NCBI RefSeq assembly: GCF_900454835.1
Contig: NZ_UGTM01000001.1
Coordinates: 992,501 to 1,056,500, forward strand
Direction: 5' to 3'
DNA: 64,000 nucleotides
Origin: Prevotella denticola
GTDB taxonomy: Bacteria > Bacteroidota > Bacteroidia > Bacteroidales > Bacteroidaceae
The translations under genes and the position numbers were made by a program. Below, one piece after another: positions 26,083 through 36,739 of this stretch. The notes beneath the pieces are model-generated. The model saw nothing but the letters and a program-made list of their open reading frames with translations. It did not search any database and was not told the origin of the DNA. Position 1 is the first letter of the stretch. Each line of letters starts with the position of its first letter.

Positions 26083-28272
26083 TCACCTTTCAGCAGTCTG
26101 TTCTACCAGACTTAGCATCAGGAAACAGTCAGTATCAGTAATATCATACGTGCTCAGTATGTCTGCATCACTGCGGAACTCCTCTAAGAGGCGGGCACGT
26201 CCATTCCCGCTCTTTGACATCCATTCGTGGAACAGTCCGGCAGCATGCTGTATGTTCCCGAGTGCCCACTGGCAGTAACCGGCATTAAGATAATCCTCGT
26301 GGACCGGCGTGGCCGCAAGAAGCCTGTCATAAAGTTGTGATGCCTTGTCAAGACTCCTGTCCGACAACATCGCCCAGGCCAGTACACGTTTCACATTCAT
26401 GTCTTCGGGATATTGATAGTCAAGACGGAACAATTCTTCACGCACTTCACCCGCCCTTCCCAGCTTCAGGAGTGCTACGCAGTGGTTCACCGTATAACCT
26501 TTATGTTCCGGATTCAACTCCAACAGTTTTGCATAGACTTCTTCTGCAGTACTGTAATCTTCACTGTCGAGTGCGGCCCGTGCCTTTCCCCTCAATGCCC
26601 ACTGGTTGTCGGGCTCACTCTTCAAGGCTTCGTCAAAGAAATGATAAGCCGTCTCGGACCTGCCTGCCTCAATATTCGTATAGCCCAGCAGAATCGAATA
26701 ACGTGGATCACTGCTCTGGAAAGTCGCAAGCAGTTCGGTAAGTCTGGTAAACTGGTGATGTTTATACAGGTGTAAAGCCAGTCGTAGTTTTACGTCGTCG
26801 AGTCCCGTTCCCATGAAGATCCGGTAGGTGAAAAAGAATGTATCAGCTACAAAATCGCCTTTTCCATTGTCCTCAAACGGATTGATGAAATCGCCTGATG
26901 AGCGATAAAGCCGGAAGAAACGATAGAGATCCTGTAGATAAGTGCGGCGGATGCTGACAGCGTCTTGTGGGTCTTCCGTTGCAGCCAGAGGCCCCAGGAC
27001 ATCCTCTGACTCCATTACTTCTTTCATGTTCTCTGGCAACTGATTGATAATATGCTCTAAAGCAAGTGCAAATGAATACTTGTCAGACTCGCAGAAATTC
27101 CCTTTGTCCATGAGAATACGCAGAAAGTTTGAGTCGCCGAAATTCCGCATCACAGGACGTAGAGCCGGATGCTCCAGATAGAAGGGCGTAAACCAGTTCA
27201 CCACCTCGTTAAAGAACGGGAAGCGTTTCATCTGCCTGAAGCCACCGAAATAAATATCTGAACCCTGCTTCTGCATATCCATCATCTTACGTACCTTTTC
27301 TTCCATCTGCTCCATACGTCTGTCCTCCGCATCCTGATGAAGGATATTTTCGAGAGCATCCTCTTCCTTCTCGATGATACCGAGTCGGCCGACAGCAAGA
27401 TTGGAATTACGCATGATGTCAGGCATGATGTCACGCTGTATCTTGTCATTGTCCTTCTCGGCATCCTGACTGTAGAAGAATTGTATCTGCAATGTAAGCA
27501 GTTCACGTGTAATGGAAGAGTCTGAACAAAGTTCACGTACAACATCGTCTTGTTCAGCAAAAATGTCCATTCCCTCAAACACAGACAGCACCCAGCCGAC
27601 CAAGGCACGCTGGCGCACATATTCATCTGAAGCACGGCGGTAGACAGAGACAAGGGTCTTGAATTTGTTGATGTCGAACTGATTCATTGCTCCAAGGCTG
27701 ATGGCACTTGCAATGATTTGCTGATCACCGGAAACAACCGTAGGGGAAAGCAGCAGGTCGGTGTAAAAAACACTGTCTTCCTCCGTCCACTGACAGGAAG
27801 TCCACAGGGCGTTGAAAAGGCGGTTGACAAACTGCTGATGGCGGTCGTATATCTCGGTTTGTCTTTGCTTTCTTGTGGATTCCGGCTGAAGCGAAAGCAT
27901 GGCGACATCCGACACGAAAGTCTCCAGCACAGTACGTATGAAATCATGACTCATATTGAGATGGGCACTCACTCTGAAAGCATCAATGTATGCACCGATG
28001 TTCTTGCATCTCCAGCTGATTTCAAGATTAGCAGCAACCCTGTAAAGCCTCTGCAGCAACGTAGAATAGAGTGCCTCTCGCTGGCTGTCGGCATAACCTC
28101 TTCCCATATAGTCCACCATCAGCCGGTAATCATTCCGGATGGAGTCAAACTCCCCATGACCGATGAGTGACGGATGCTTTGCATAAAGGTGTTCCAACAC
28201 TTCAATGGCCTTCCCCAGCCATTTGTCCATCAAGCAGTTAATTGTCTTGCCAAGAATTTCCTCTACGTTCAC
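26083..28272 (-). CDS. Large TPR-containing protein of unknown function
   Basis: 729 residues, no signal peptide. The first ~420 residues are helical with no named domain (a conserved stretch is QMKRFPFFNEVVNWFTPFYL). The last ~200 hold tetratricopeptide repeats, for example SILLGYTNIEAGRSETAYHF, NQWALRGKARAALDSEDYST and AEEVYAKLLELNPEHKG. A highly charged segment (EDRRMEQMEEKVRKMMDMQK) may form a coiled coil. Its start overlaps the stop of the upstream lipoprotein gene by four bases (ATGA), so the two are translationally coupled and likely act together. TPR proteins scaffold complexes; no specific role can be given. Confidence 0.78.
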   Translation of the reverse strand: MNVEEILGKTINCLMDKWLGKAIEVLEHLYAKHPSLIGHGEFDSIRNDYRLMVDYMGRGYADSQREALYSTLLQRLYRVAANLEISWRCKNIGAYIDAFRVSAHLNMSHDFIRTVLETFVSDVAMLSLQPESTRKQRQTEIYDRHQQFVNRLFNALWTSCQWTEEDSVFYTDLLLSPTVVSGDQQIIASAISLGAMNQFDINKFKTLVSVYRRASDEYVRQRALVGWVLSVFEGMDIFAEQDDVVRELCSDSSITRELLTLQIQFFYSQDAEKDNDKIQRDIMPDIMRNSNLAVGRLGIIEKEEDALENILHQDAEDRRMEQMEEKVRKMMDMQKQGSDIYFGGFRQMKRFPFFNEVVNWFTPFYLEHPALRPVMRNFGDSNFLRILMDKGNFCESDKYSFALALEHIINQLPENMKEVMESEDVLGPLAATEDPQDAVSIRRTYLQDLYRFFRLYRSSGDFINPFEDNGKGDFVADTFFFTYRIFMGTGLDDVKLRLALHLYKHHQFTRLTELLATFQSSDPRYSILLGYTNIEAGRSETAYHFFDEALKSEPDNQWALRGKARAALDSEDYSTAEEVYAKLLELNPEHKGYTVNHCVALLKLGRAGEVREELFRLDYQYPEDMNVKRVLAWAMLSDRSLDKASQLYDRLLAATPVHEDYLNAGYCQWALGNIQHAAGLFHEWMSKSGNGRARLLEEFRSDADILSTYDITDTDCFLMLSLVEQTAER

Positions 28273-29222
28273 CGTTGTTCGCTTTTATTGATATTCGTTT
28301 CCCTTCTCCTTTCTTTTCCACTCGCCAGGAAGTTACGAGCCATGAGCAGGTCTGCCTTCCGGGGTGGTCCTGTCTTTGTGTACTTGATGTCGGGTAGCGC
28401 ACGCACCGTAGCGTCGTCAGCCTTCATGTACTTCTTTATCAGTCCGGCATAATACTTCACACCGTTCTTGTTGACTAGGTCCACCGCCTTGTCGTATGCT
28501 TCAGCAAATGCCGCTTCTTCTGTCTGACGACGCACCTTGTCCATCACGGCAATTACACCAAGGTGTACACCGGCATCAGCCGAACTGAAGATGACGTTGT
28601 TGTCAGCTTGCAAGGCTTTCGTAGCCTGTGGTTCAGCAAGCCAATAGGCATCTATTTCATGATTCTGCAGCATATTCAGCCGTACCATGACATCATTGAT
28701 CTGAACTCGGAAGACCTGGAATCTGGGTTCCCCCTTCTTCACGACAAGGTCGCTCAGCAGGTCGGTTGCAGAATATCGCGTCATTGCGATGATCTTGTCA
28801 CTGAGGTCGGACAGTTTCCTTATCTTTTCCCCACGGTCGGCGACAAGTTGCCAGCTAAGGTTCGTATCTGTCAGATAGTGCATCAGCACCTTGCGCTTGT
28901 GTTTCAGCCGTTCCGCACGTACGAGATCGGTGAAAGCCGCCTGCACGCTTCCGCCAGCCATTGCGGTGTCGCAGTCCATCTGCGCATTGAACCTGCAGAG
29001 TCTGATATCTACTTTGGCCGTATCGTACAGCAGACTGTCCTTCAGCAGATATGCGGGAAGACAGTCCATTGTCGGCATCACAGCTATCTTGTAGGCTTTC
29101 TGATAAGCCTCCTGCTCTGCCTGTTTCCGTGACTGCTGCTCTGCCTGTATTTCCTTGCTGCTTTTGCCGCAGCTGACAAACACAAGCACCGCCAGTATGA
29201 GTAAGTAATCGATTCGCTTCAT
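28269..29222 (-). CDS. Solute-binding-protein-like lipoprotein
   Basis: 317 residues with a lipoprotein signal (KRIDYLLILAVLVFVSCGKS, lipobox VSC). The mature part resembles the periplasmic binding fold of NMT1/SsuA-type proteins: YKIAVMPTMDCLPAYLLKDS at the start, a GGSVQAAFTDLVRAE segment, DKIIAMTRYSATDLLSDLVV, and LQNHEIDAYWLAEPQATKAL. It is probably anchored in a membrane facing the periplasm. No ABC permease or ATPase is next to it; its partner is the overlapping TPR gene. The ligand is unknown. A -7-like TAAATTTG on the minus strand (29230-29237) lies just upstream, without a clear -33 element. Confidence 0.78.
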   Translation of the reverse strand: MKRIDYLLILAVLVFVSCGKSSKEIQAEQQSRKQAEQEAYQKAYKIAVMPTMDCLPAYLLKDSLLYDTAKVDIRLCRFNAQMDCDTAMAGGSVQAAFTDLVRAERLKHKRKVLMHYLTDTNLSWQLVADRGEKIRKLSDLSDKIIAMTRYSATDLLSDLVVKKGEPRFQVFRVQINDVMVRLNMLQNHEIDAYWLAEPQATKALQADNNVIFSSADAGVHLGVIAVMDKVRRQTEEAAFAEAYDKAVDLVNKNGVKYYAGLIKKYMKADDATVRALPDIKYTKTGPPRKADLLMARNFLASGKERRRETNINKSEQR

Positions 29223-29246
29223 ACAGTTGCAAATTTAAGAATAAAT

Positions 29247-29277
29247 TTTGTAACTAAGAAAAAACTTATTACTTTTG
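29247..29277 (+). promoter_or_regulatory. Promoter of radA
   Basis: TTTG (29247-29250), 19 bases, TACTTTTG (29270-29277): a full consensus match. The start codon at 29286 is only 8 bases after the -7 element, so the mRNA would have almost no leader. Confidence 0.75.
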
Positions 29278-29285
29278 TCCCACTT

Positions 29286-30686
29286 ATGGCAAAGGACAAG
29301 ATAGCTTATGTCTGCAGTAACTGCGGGCAGGAAAGTGCAAAATGGATTGGCAAATGTCCCAACTGCGGACAATGGAATACGTTCAAGGAAATCCGCATCG
29401 CTGCCGATACGGGCTCACAGGCAGCCCGCCATGCAGCCACGACACTGCGTAATGCAGCTTCGGGCGAAGCGGTTTCAGCTTTGGCGAACAAGCCGCAGCG
29501 GCTGCGTGATGTATCTTCACATGACGAACCACGGATAGATATGCACGATGGAGAGCTGAACAGGGTGCTGGGAGGCGGACTGGTACCGGGCAGCATCATA
29601 CTCTTGGGCGGTGAGCCTGGTATTGGGAAAAGTACGCTGACTCTCCAGACAATTCTCCACATGGCGCAGCATGTACTCTACGTCAGCGGTGAGGAAAGCC
29701 CTCATCAGATTAAGATGCGCGCCGTGCGCATCACAAAGGATATTGCCGAAAACGTCATCATCCTGTCGGAGACATCTTTGGAAAGAATCTTCGAACACAT
29801 CCGTGACGTTCAGCCAGAGCTTGTCGTCATAGACTCTATCCAAACCATTTCAACGGAGGACGTGGACAGCAGCCCAGGCAGCATCACACAGGTACGTGAA
29901 TGCGCATCGGCGCTGTTGCGCTTTGCCAAGACGAGTGGCGTCCCCGTGATACTCATCGGCCACATCAACAAAGAAGGCAGCATCGCCGGTCCGAAGATTC
30001 TGGAACATATCGTTGATACCGTCATTCAATTTGAGGGAGATCAACATTATATGTACCGTATACTCCGCAGCATAAAAAACCGCTTCGGCTCTACTTCGGA
30101 ATTAGGCATCTACGAAATGGAGCAGCAGGGACTGCGACAGGTAAGCAATCCATCGGAGCTTCTGCTCACAGAAGACCATGACGGACTGTCGGGTGTAGCC
30201 ATTTCAAGTACTATTGAAGGTGTACGTCCTTTTCTTGTTGAGACACAGGCACTTGTTTCCTCTGCAGCTTATGGGACTCCACAACGTTCTGCAACAGGAT
30301 TCGACCAACGCAGACTGAACATGCTGCTTGCCGTACTGGAGAAGCGGGTGGGCTTCAAACTCATGCAGAAGGATGTGTTTCTGAACATTGCCGGCGGTCT
30401 CCGTGTAACAGACATGGCCATGGACTTAAGTGTCATTGCCGCCGTACTTTCATCGAATGTCGATACACCGATAGAACAGGGATGGTGTATGTGCGGAGAG
30501 GTCGGCCTCAGCGGCGAAGTGCGACCGGTCAGCCGGATTGAACAGCGCATTGCTGAAGCCGAGAAACTCGGTTTCAGTCATATCATCCTCCCCAAGTACA
30601 ACTTGTCGGGACTTGCAGGCAAATACAGCATACAGCTTCACCCTGTACGCAAGGTGGAAGAAGCACTCCGCAATCTCTTCGGATAA
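29286..30686 (+). CDS. radA: DNA repair protein RadA
   Basis: 466 residues with all the expected parts: an N-terminal zinc finger (YVCSNCGQESAKWIGKCPNC), a RecA-like core with Walker A GGEPGIGKSTL and Walker B LVVIDSIQT, the RadA-specific KNRFGS motif, and a C-terminal Lon-protease-like domain (GGLRVTDMAMDLSVIAAVLS). RadA drives branch migration of recombination intermediates. It is divergent from the lipoprotein/TPR pair. Confidence 0.96.
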   Translation: MAKDKIAYVCSNCGQESAKWIGKCPNCGQWNTFKEIRIAADTGSQAARHAATTLRNAASGEAVSALANKPQRLRDVSSHDEPRIDMHDGELNRVLGGGLVPGSIILLGGEPGIGKSTLTLQTILHMAQHVLYVSGEESPHQIKMRAVRITKDIAENVIILSETSLERIFEHIRDVQPELVVIDSIQTISTEDVDSSPGSITQVRECASALLRFAKTSGVPVILIGHINKEGSIAGPKILEHIVDTVIQFEGDQHYMYRILRSIKNRFGSTSELGIYEMEQQGLRQVSNPSELLLTEDHDGLSGVAISSTIEGVRPFLVETQALVSSAAYGTPQRSATGFDQRRLNMLLAVLEKRVGFKLMQKDVFLNIAGGLRVTDMAMDLSVIAAVLSSNVDTPIEQGWCMCGEVGLSGEVRPVSRIEQRIAEAEKLGFSHIILPKYNLSGLAGKYSIQLHPVRKVEEALRNLFG

Positions 30687-30744
30687 CTTCTGTACAACAG
30701 AAAACAACGGAAGCAAGTCTGGCTCCATCTTCCCGCTGTACGGA

Positions 30745-31425
30745 TCATTCGTCGATGTAGTCGCGGATGATATTGGCCCATACTTCATAGCCCTTGACGG
30801 TAAGATGAAGCCCGTCACGACAATACTCTGCCCGCATGGTTCTTGGATACGTACCCAAGAGAGGTGTATAGAGATCGATGAAGCGGAGGGCATGACGGTC
30901 GCAATAGTCTTTCAGCCTTCTGTTAAGCAATATTATCATATCCTCCTTCCCCCTCAGTAGCTTCCATGCTCCGACACTTTCATTCAGCGGCAAAAGACTT
31001 TGGACATAGAGCCGGGTATCTGGATTACGTCTGCGTATCGTCTCTATGATACGGACAATCCCCTGAAAGGTACGCTCAACCGTCCATCCATGACTCAGGT
31101 CATTGATGCCACACTCAAAGAATATCTTGTCAGGCTTGTAAGGCAGCACCTGATCGAGCCGGCTGTAAATACCGTGACTGTCATCGCCGATGATTCCTCG
31201 GTTAATAATCTTTGACGCATTTGGGAAAAATCTGTTCCAGTCCCCTCCATACTCTGAATGGCTGTCGCCCAGCATGATGATTGCACCTTCGGGCAAAGCC
31301 CCTTCACGGCGGAATTGATTCACCTTCATATTATAATGCTTCGAACCGTGATACGCAACATGCTGTGCCTGTCCTGAAAGGCAGGCAAAGAGGAAAGAAA
31401 GGAACAGAAAGAGAATCCTGATCAT
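30745..31425 (-). CDS. Secreted SGNH/GDSL hydrolase
   Basis: 226 residues with a signal peptide (RILFLFLSFLFACLSGQAQ). SGNH blocks are in order: IIMLGDSHSEYGG with the nucleophile serine, a block II glycine in NRGIIGDDSHG, FECGINDLSHG (block III N), and RDGLHLTVKGYEVWA with the Asp-x-x-His dyad. Members are esterases or lipases, often deacetylating polysaccharides; the substrate here is unknown. It is convergent with radA. Confidence 0.88.
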   Translation of the reverse strand: MIRILFLFLSFLFACLSGQAQHVAYHGSKHYNMKVNQFRREGALPEGAIIMLGDSHSEYGGDWNRFFPNASKIINRGIIGDDSHGIYSRLDQVLPYKPDKIFFECGINDLSHGWTVERTFQGIVRIIETIRRRNPDTRLYVQSLLPLNESVGAWKLLRGKEDMIILLNRRLKDYCDRHALRFIDLYTPLLGTYPRTMRAEYCRDGLHLTVKGYEVWANIIRDYIDE

Positions 31426-31494
31426 GTCAGTTTTTATTTTATCATTATTGTCAGATTACAAAAGTAAGAAAAAAGAGGCAGACGAGGAAAGAAA

Positions 31495-31532
31495 AGTCCG
31501 GTTATTATCCATAAAGAAATGATAACCGGACT
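31495..31532 (-). terminator. Terminator of the transglycosylase-like gene
   Basis: A perfect 11-bp stem, AGTCCGGTTAT (31495-31505) with ATAACCGGACT (31522-31532), 16-base loop. On the minus strand it runs into TTTTCTTTCC, so it should end the gene at 31573-31992. Confidence 0.75.
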
Positions 31533-31572
31533 CTTCAACAAGAGGATCTTCTTAACTTTTCTGCAGGGTCTG

Positions 31573-31992
31573 TCAGTTCATGCGACGCATCACCTTACGA
31601 AGGTAAGCCTGCGTCTTCGAGACGCTGTAACGAATACCACCGCTCCATAGGCGTATAGCCCTTTCGATACTGTTCAGCGGATTGTGAAAACTCTGGATGA
31701 TGACGAACATCTCCTTTGACTTTGCTGCGCTGAAGCGGTCGGAAAGAGAATAACGCTTCTTGCTGCCGGAACTTCTGAGGATATTGTTGCACTCTTTCAC
31801 CAAAACAGGCGAAATCTGCAGAACGCCCACATACGGACCATTAACAGCCGCTGCATTGCCTTTACTTTCAATCTGGATAATCGCATTCATTACCGGTTCC
31901 CAGTCGAATCCGTCACCCCTTGCAGATGCTTCACTGTGTGAAGCAAAAATCATTAAGAAACAAATACTTGCTACTTTTAAAATTCTCATCAT
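31573..31992 (-). CDS. Small secreted lytic-transglycosylase-like protein
   Basis: 139 residues with a signal peptide (RILKVASICFLMIFASHSEA). The mature part resembles a compact SLT/goose-lysozyme fold: MNAIIQIESKGNAAAVNG places a candidate catalytic glutamate, followed by YVGVLQISPVLVKECNNIL (the G-x-x-Q-I motif) and a C-terminal IRLWSGGIRYSVSKTQAYLR. It would cleave or bind peptidoglycan. It is shorter than most transglycosylases (180 or more residues), so activity is uncertain. The mRNA leader is about 100 bases and can form a GGCGTG/CACGCC stem. Confidence 0.7.
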   Translation of the reverse strand: MMRILKVASICFLMIFASHSEASARGDGFDWEPVMNAIIQIESKGNAAAVNGPYVGVLQISPVLVKECNNILRSSGSKKRYSLSDRFSAAKSKEMFVIIQSFHNPLNSIERAIRLWSGGIRYSVSKTQAYLRKVMRRMN

Positions 31993-32100
31993 TAAAACAT
32001 TTCCGAAACCTTGGAAAGTAGTTCAAACGAGCTGCTTTCTACGGCGTGTTCCTATGTGAGAATGAGTTACCACCACGCCTCAGTTTCATATTAACGGTTG

Positions 32101-32131
32101 CAAAGGTACAAAAAATATTCTTGATAACCAA
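32101..32131 (-). promoter_or_regulatory. Promoter of the transglycosylase-like gene
   Basis: On the minus strand, TTG (32129-32131), 20 bases, TACCTTTG (32101-32108). It gives a leader of about 100 bases before the ATG at 31992. Confidence 0.6.
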
Positions 32132-32246
32132 CACTTTAAATTAAATTAATAAAGTTCGGGATGAATATCAATCTGTGAAAAGAGAGGTGTCAGGGGCGTA
32201 TTCAATCCGTCAGTAAAAGCCTTCCTTCTGTCCAAGAAACGCCTGG

Positions 32247-32278
32247 TTTGGGGCTTTGAAAAAGAATGCTTACCTTTG
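32247..32278 (+). promoter_or_regulatory. Promoter of the GH25 lysozyme gene
   Basis: TTTG (32247-32250), 20 bases, TACCTTTG (32271-32278). The start codon at 32390 is about 105 bases downstream of the expected start of transcription, a fairly long leader. Confidence 0.7.
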
Positions 32279-32389
32279 CAATGCTCATCAAACCCATGGA
32301 CTGTGCAGTACGGTATAGACGGCCTCTGCCTGTCCGTCCTTGCCCTGGCTATCCAAGGAGGCATCATAAAAAAACAAGCAACAAAAGAA

Positions 32390-33178
32390 ATGGTAAAACG
32401 GAGACGGAAACACAGGAGGAGGAGACTGAAAAGCAAGAACAGGTTGTGGTGGCTGGGGGCCGCCTTTACCACAATGGCAGTAATACTTATCATCGATTTA
32501 AAACCGTGGAAAAGGCATCATGCGACAGTCAGTGATCAATGGCCGTACCACGACTTGACAAAAGGTGACTACGCCAAGGACTTCGATGGACTTGATATTT
32601 CCCGTCACCAGGGGAAAATACACTGGGACGAGCTTATAGCCGAGAATCCTCAGCTACAATTCGTCTATATCAAAGCTACTGAAGGAAGTTCCATTGTCGA
32701 CCCTCTCTACAAGCGTAATTTCAGATCGGCAAAAGAACGGGGACTGCTGGTCGGTTCCTATCATTTTCTCACCAGCCGGACATCCATGCACAAGCAGGTA
32801 GAAAATTTCCTGGGAAATATCGATGTAAGCCAGCAGGACCTGCTTCTCCTTGTTGATGTAGAGAAAGACGGCACATGCGACTGGAGCCGTGACATCATCC
32901 AGAAGAACCTTTCCGAGTTTATCCGATTGGTAAAGAAACATACGGGGCAAGCCCCAATGATTTACACCAATGAGGCTTACTACCATATGAATCTCTATCC
33001 GGAGTTCAACCGCTACCGACTGTTCATCGCTAACTATAACCTACCTCCGGAACTCCCTGGTGCAAAGTATGATATATGGCAGTCAAGCAAGCACGGAAGA
33101 GTACATGGCATCTGGAACTACGTAGATGTAGACCGGCTACGTGATGGCGTATCTGTCAATGACTTCAGAATGCCTTGA
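32390..33178 (+). CDS. Membrane-anchored GH25 lysozyme
   Basis: 262 residues. A very basic N-terminus (MVKRRRKHRRRRLKSKNR) leads into one hydrophobic segment (LWWLGAAFTTMAVILIIDL), a likely signal anchor. The GH25 muramidase domain follows: FDGLDISRHQGKIHWDELI, VYIKATEGSSIVDPLYKRN, the catalytic D-x-E of LLLLVDVEKDG, and PMIYTNEAYYHMNL. It cleaves the glycan strands of peptidoglycan, here on the periplasmic face. The frame is open upstream to 32276, but that stretch overlaps the promoter, so the ATG at 32390 is used. Confidence 0.9.
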   Translation: MVKRRRKHRRRRLKSKNRLWWLGAAFTTMAVILIIDLKPWKRHHATVSDQWPYHDLTKGDYAKDFDGLDISRHQGKIHWDELIAENPQLQFVYIKATEGSSIVDPLYKRNFRSAKERGLLVGSYHFLTSRTSMHKQVENFLGNIDVSQQDLLLLVDVEKDGTCDWSRDIIQKNLSEFIRLVKKHTGQAPMIYTNEAYYHMNLYPEFNRYRLFIANYNLPPELPGAKYDIWQSSKHGRVHGIWNYVDVDRLRDGVSVNDFRMP

Positions 33179-33212
33179 AGAATCTTCCGCTGCCGACTGC
33201 ATGTACCGGATG

Positions 33213-34880
33213 TCAGGCCAGACCTTCTATCTGTCCACGGACAATGTCGATCTTTTCTGCCTGTGGGATTTTAGGCAGACCAGGCATACGCATGATGTCG
33301 CCGGCAATAGCCACGATCATCTCTGCACCGCCATTAATGACAAAATCCCGGATAGTAATATCGAAATCCTTAGCTGCACCCACCTGCTTGGGGTCCTCGC
33401 TGAATGAGAACTGCGTCTTGGCAATGCAGACCGGGAAGCGGTCCATCCCCCATGCGTGGATACGGGCAAGTTTCTTTTCCGCCGATTTCTTGAGGATAAC
33501 AGAGCGTGCCCCATAAATGTTCCGGGCAATCTTATTTACCTTTTCCTCTATGGTATCATCATCAGCATACGCCATACGGATTCTTTTTGCGCCCTGCCTG
33601 TCAATAGTCTCTACAATGAGACGGGCCAGATCTTCCGCACCTTCTCCGCCCTTCGCAAACACATTGTTCTCGGCGAAGCCTACCCCTAACATCTTGCAGT
33701 GCTCGGAAAGAAGTGCGATTTCCTCCTCGGTGTCATCTCCGTATTTATTCAGCGTCACAACTACAGGCTGTCCGAAACGCTGCATATTCCTGACATGGCG
33801 GTCGAGATTGGCAAAGCCTTCGACAAGAGCCTGACGCTCCTGTTCGTGAGGATCGCCCCCGACGAGTCCCCCATGCATCTTCAATCCACGCAAAGTCGTA
33901 ACAAGAACCGTAACACGAGGATGTATTTCGCCCTTCCGGCATTTGATGTCCAGGAATTTCTCTGCTCCAAGGTCAGCACCGAATCCTGCTTCAGTCACGG
34001 CGTAATCACTCAATGACATGGCAATCTTTGTCGCAACCAGACTGTTACATCCATGGGCTATGTTCGCAAACGGACCGCCGTGGACAAGTGCCGGTGTCCC
34101 CTCGAGTGTCTGTACAAGATTCGGTTTAATGGCATCCATCAGCAAGACCGTTATCGCTCCGGCTACACCAAGATCGCGCACGGTGAATGGCTTGTCGTCG
34201 AAAGATATACCGAGAACCATGTTCTCAATACGCCGACGGAGATCAGCCTCACTGTCAGCAAGACACAGTGCGGCCATGATTTCGCTGGCAGGAGTAATAT
34301 CAAAGCCCGACTGTGCCGGAAGTCCGTCGGTTGTGTTTCCAAGACCAGTGACGATATTACGCAGGCTGCGGTCGTTGACATCCAAGACACGTTTCCACAG
34401 AACCTGTTTCAATGTAAATCCCTCGCTGCGATGCTGGTAGATATAGTTGTCCAGCAAAGCTGCTATCATGTTGTGCGCACTCGTGATGGCATGGAAGTCA
34501 CCGGTGAAGTGGAGATTGATCTTCTCCATCGGGACCACCTGGGCATAACCGCCGCCGGCAGCCCCACCCTTCATGCCGAAACACGGTCCGAGACTCGGCT
34601 CGCGCAGGGCGAGTACAGAGCGTTTTCCAATGCGGTTGAGTGCCATGGAGAGTCCGATGCTGACGGTCGTCTTACCGATTCCGGCACGTGTGGGGGAAAT
34701 AGAACTGACGAGAATGAGACGGTTGCTGGCAACACGATCCTCATCGATCAGCGAAAGAGGAACTTTTGCCATGTACTTTCCATAATGTTCCAGGACATCA
34801 GCAGGAATACCTGCCGTAGCGGCAACGTCCTCGATTCGCTTCATAGCACACGAACGAGCAATTTCAATGTCTGATTTCAT
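33213..34880 (-). CDS. fhs: Formate-tetrahydrofolate ligase
   Basis: 555 residues. MKSDIEIARSCAMKRIEDVA starts the protein; the ATP loop is SPTRAGIGKTTVSIGLSMAL, and EPSLGPCFGMKGGAAGGGYA and NLHFTGDFHAITSAHNMIAA are strongly conserved. It makes 10-formyl-THF from formate, THF and ATP. A 30-residue upstream extension overlaps AT-rich leader sequence, so the ATG at 34880 is preferred. A TATCTTTG element on the minus strand (34911-34918) is a plausible -7 box. Confidence 0.96.
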   Translation of the reverse strand: MKSDIEIARSCAMKRIEDVAATAGIPADVLEHYGKYMAKVPLSLIDEDRVASNRLILVSSISPTRAGIGKTTVSIGLSMALNRIGKRSVLALREPSLGPCFGMKGGAAGGGYAQVVPMEKINLHFTGDFHAITSAHNMIAALLDNYIYQHRSEGFTLKQVLWKRVLDVNDRSLRNIVTGLGNTTDGLPAQSGFDITPASEIMAALCLADSEADLRRRIENMVLGISFDDKPFTVRDLGVAGAITVLLMDAIKPNLVQTLEGTPALVHGGPFANIAHGCNSLVATKIAMSLSDYAVTEAGFGADLGAEKFLDIKCRKGEIHPRVTVLVTTLRGLKMHGGLVGGDPHEQERQALVEGFANLDRHVRNMQRFGQPVVVTLNKYGDDTEEEIALLSEHCKMLGVGFAENNVFAKGGEGAEDLARLIVETIDRQGAKRIRMAYADDDTIEEKVNKIARNIYGARSVILKKSAEKKLARIHAWGMDRFPVCIAKTQFSFSEDPKQVGAAKDFDITIRDFVINGGAEMIVAIAGDIMRMPGLPKIPQAEKIDIVRGQIEGLA

Positions 34881-35112
34881 AGTTATATTTTTTGTATTAA
34901 GTTGTGTGGGCAAAGATAGGAAAAAAAAATGAATATCTCTATTTATCAGAGAAAAGTTTTCAATCTGCACAGGGAGTTTCTCCTGCCGGAAGCCGGCACA
35001 AAGGACCGCGCTCTGTCACTCAAACGAATTAAACAAGTTGAACCCGTCAATCAGGTTTAAAAGTAAGACAAAAGGTAATCGGCCAGGAACATTAAACTAC
35101 AAATATCCAATA

Positions 35113-35198
35113 TTCCCGAGTGCATGGGAAAGACATTCCCGAATACTTGGGAAGGCTGTTCCCAACATCCGGGAACACAGTTCCCAACCGGTTGGGAA
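35113..35198. repeat. Palindromic repeat array B, 22-23-bp period
   Basis: Four units, each an imperfect palindrome TTCCC-N8/9-GGGAA, with TTCCC starting at 35113, 35136, 35159 and 35181. The last unit is the perfect palindrome TTCCCAACCGGTTGGGAA. It lies downstream of eno and upstream of fhs, both on the minus strand. Same family as arrays at 4318 and 56373. Confidence 0.85.
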
Positions 35199-35225
35199 TT
35201 ACTAATCAAGAAGACACTTTAATAC

Positions 35226-35259
35226 AAAAAAGGGATTGCCCACATCGGAACAATCCCTT
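35226..35259 (-). terminator. Terminator of eno
   Basis: Stem AAGGGATTG (35230-35238) with CAATCCCTT (35251-35259), 12-base loop. On the minus strand it is followed by a T run (35226-35231 read as A on plus). It is 40 bases after the eno stop. Confidence 0.8.
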
Positions 35260-35299
35260 CTCATATTTCAAACGACCACACAGGGTGGAGGTTAAAGCT

Positions 35300-36610
<1,311 letters not shown>

Positions 36611-36739
36611 TTATATGTTTATTAAAAATCAGTTGTGTCTGTATTATTTCTTCTTCCTTATGCCTTGCAAAGTTAATAAAAAAACTTGTAACCGCATTCT
36701 GTCAGGACCTTATATTTGTGTTTTTTGCAAAATTAACGT

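Noticed and set aside
25859..26086. Minus-strand open frame shared by the two dispersed repeats (with 39617-39829)
   Set aside because: The translations share only short pieces such as DLHGKCLPG; DNA blocks are better conserved than the protein, and there is no start or ribosome-site support.
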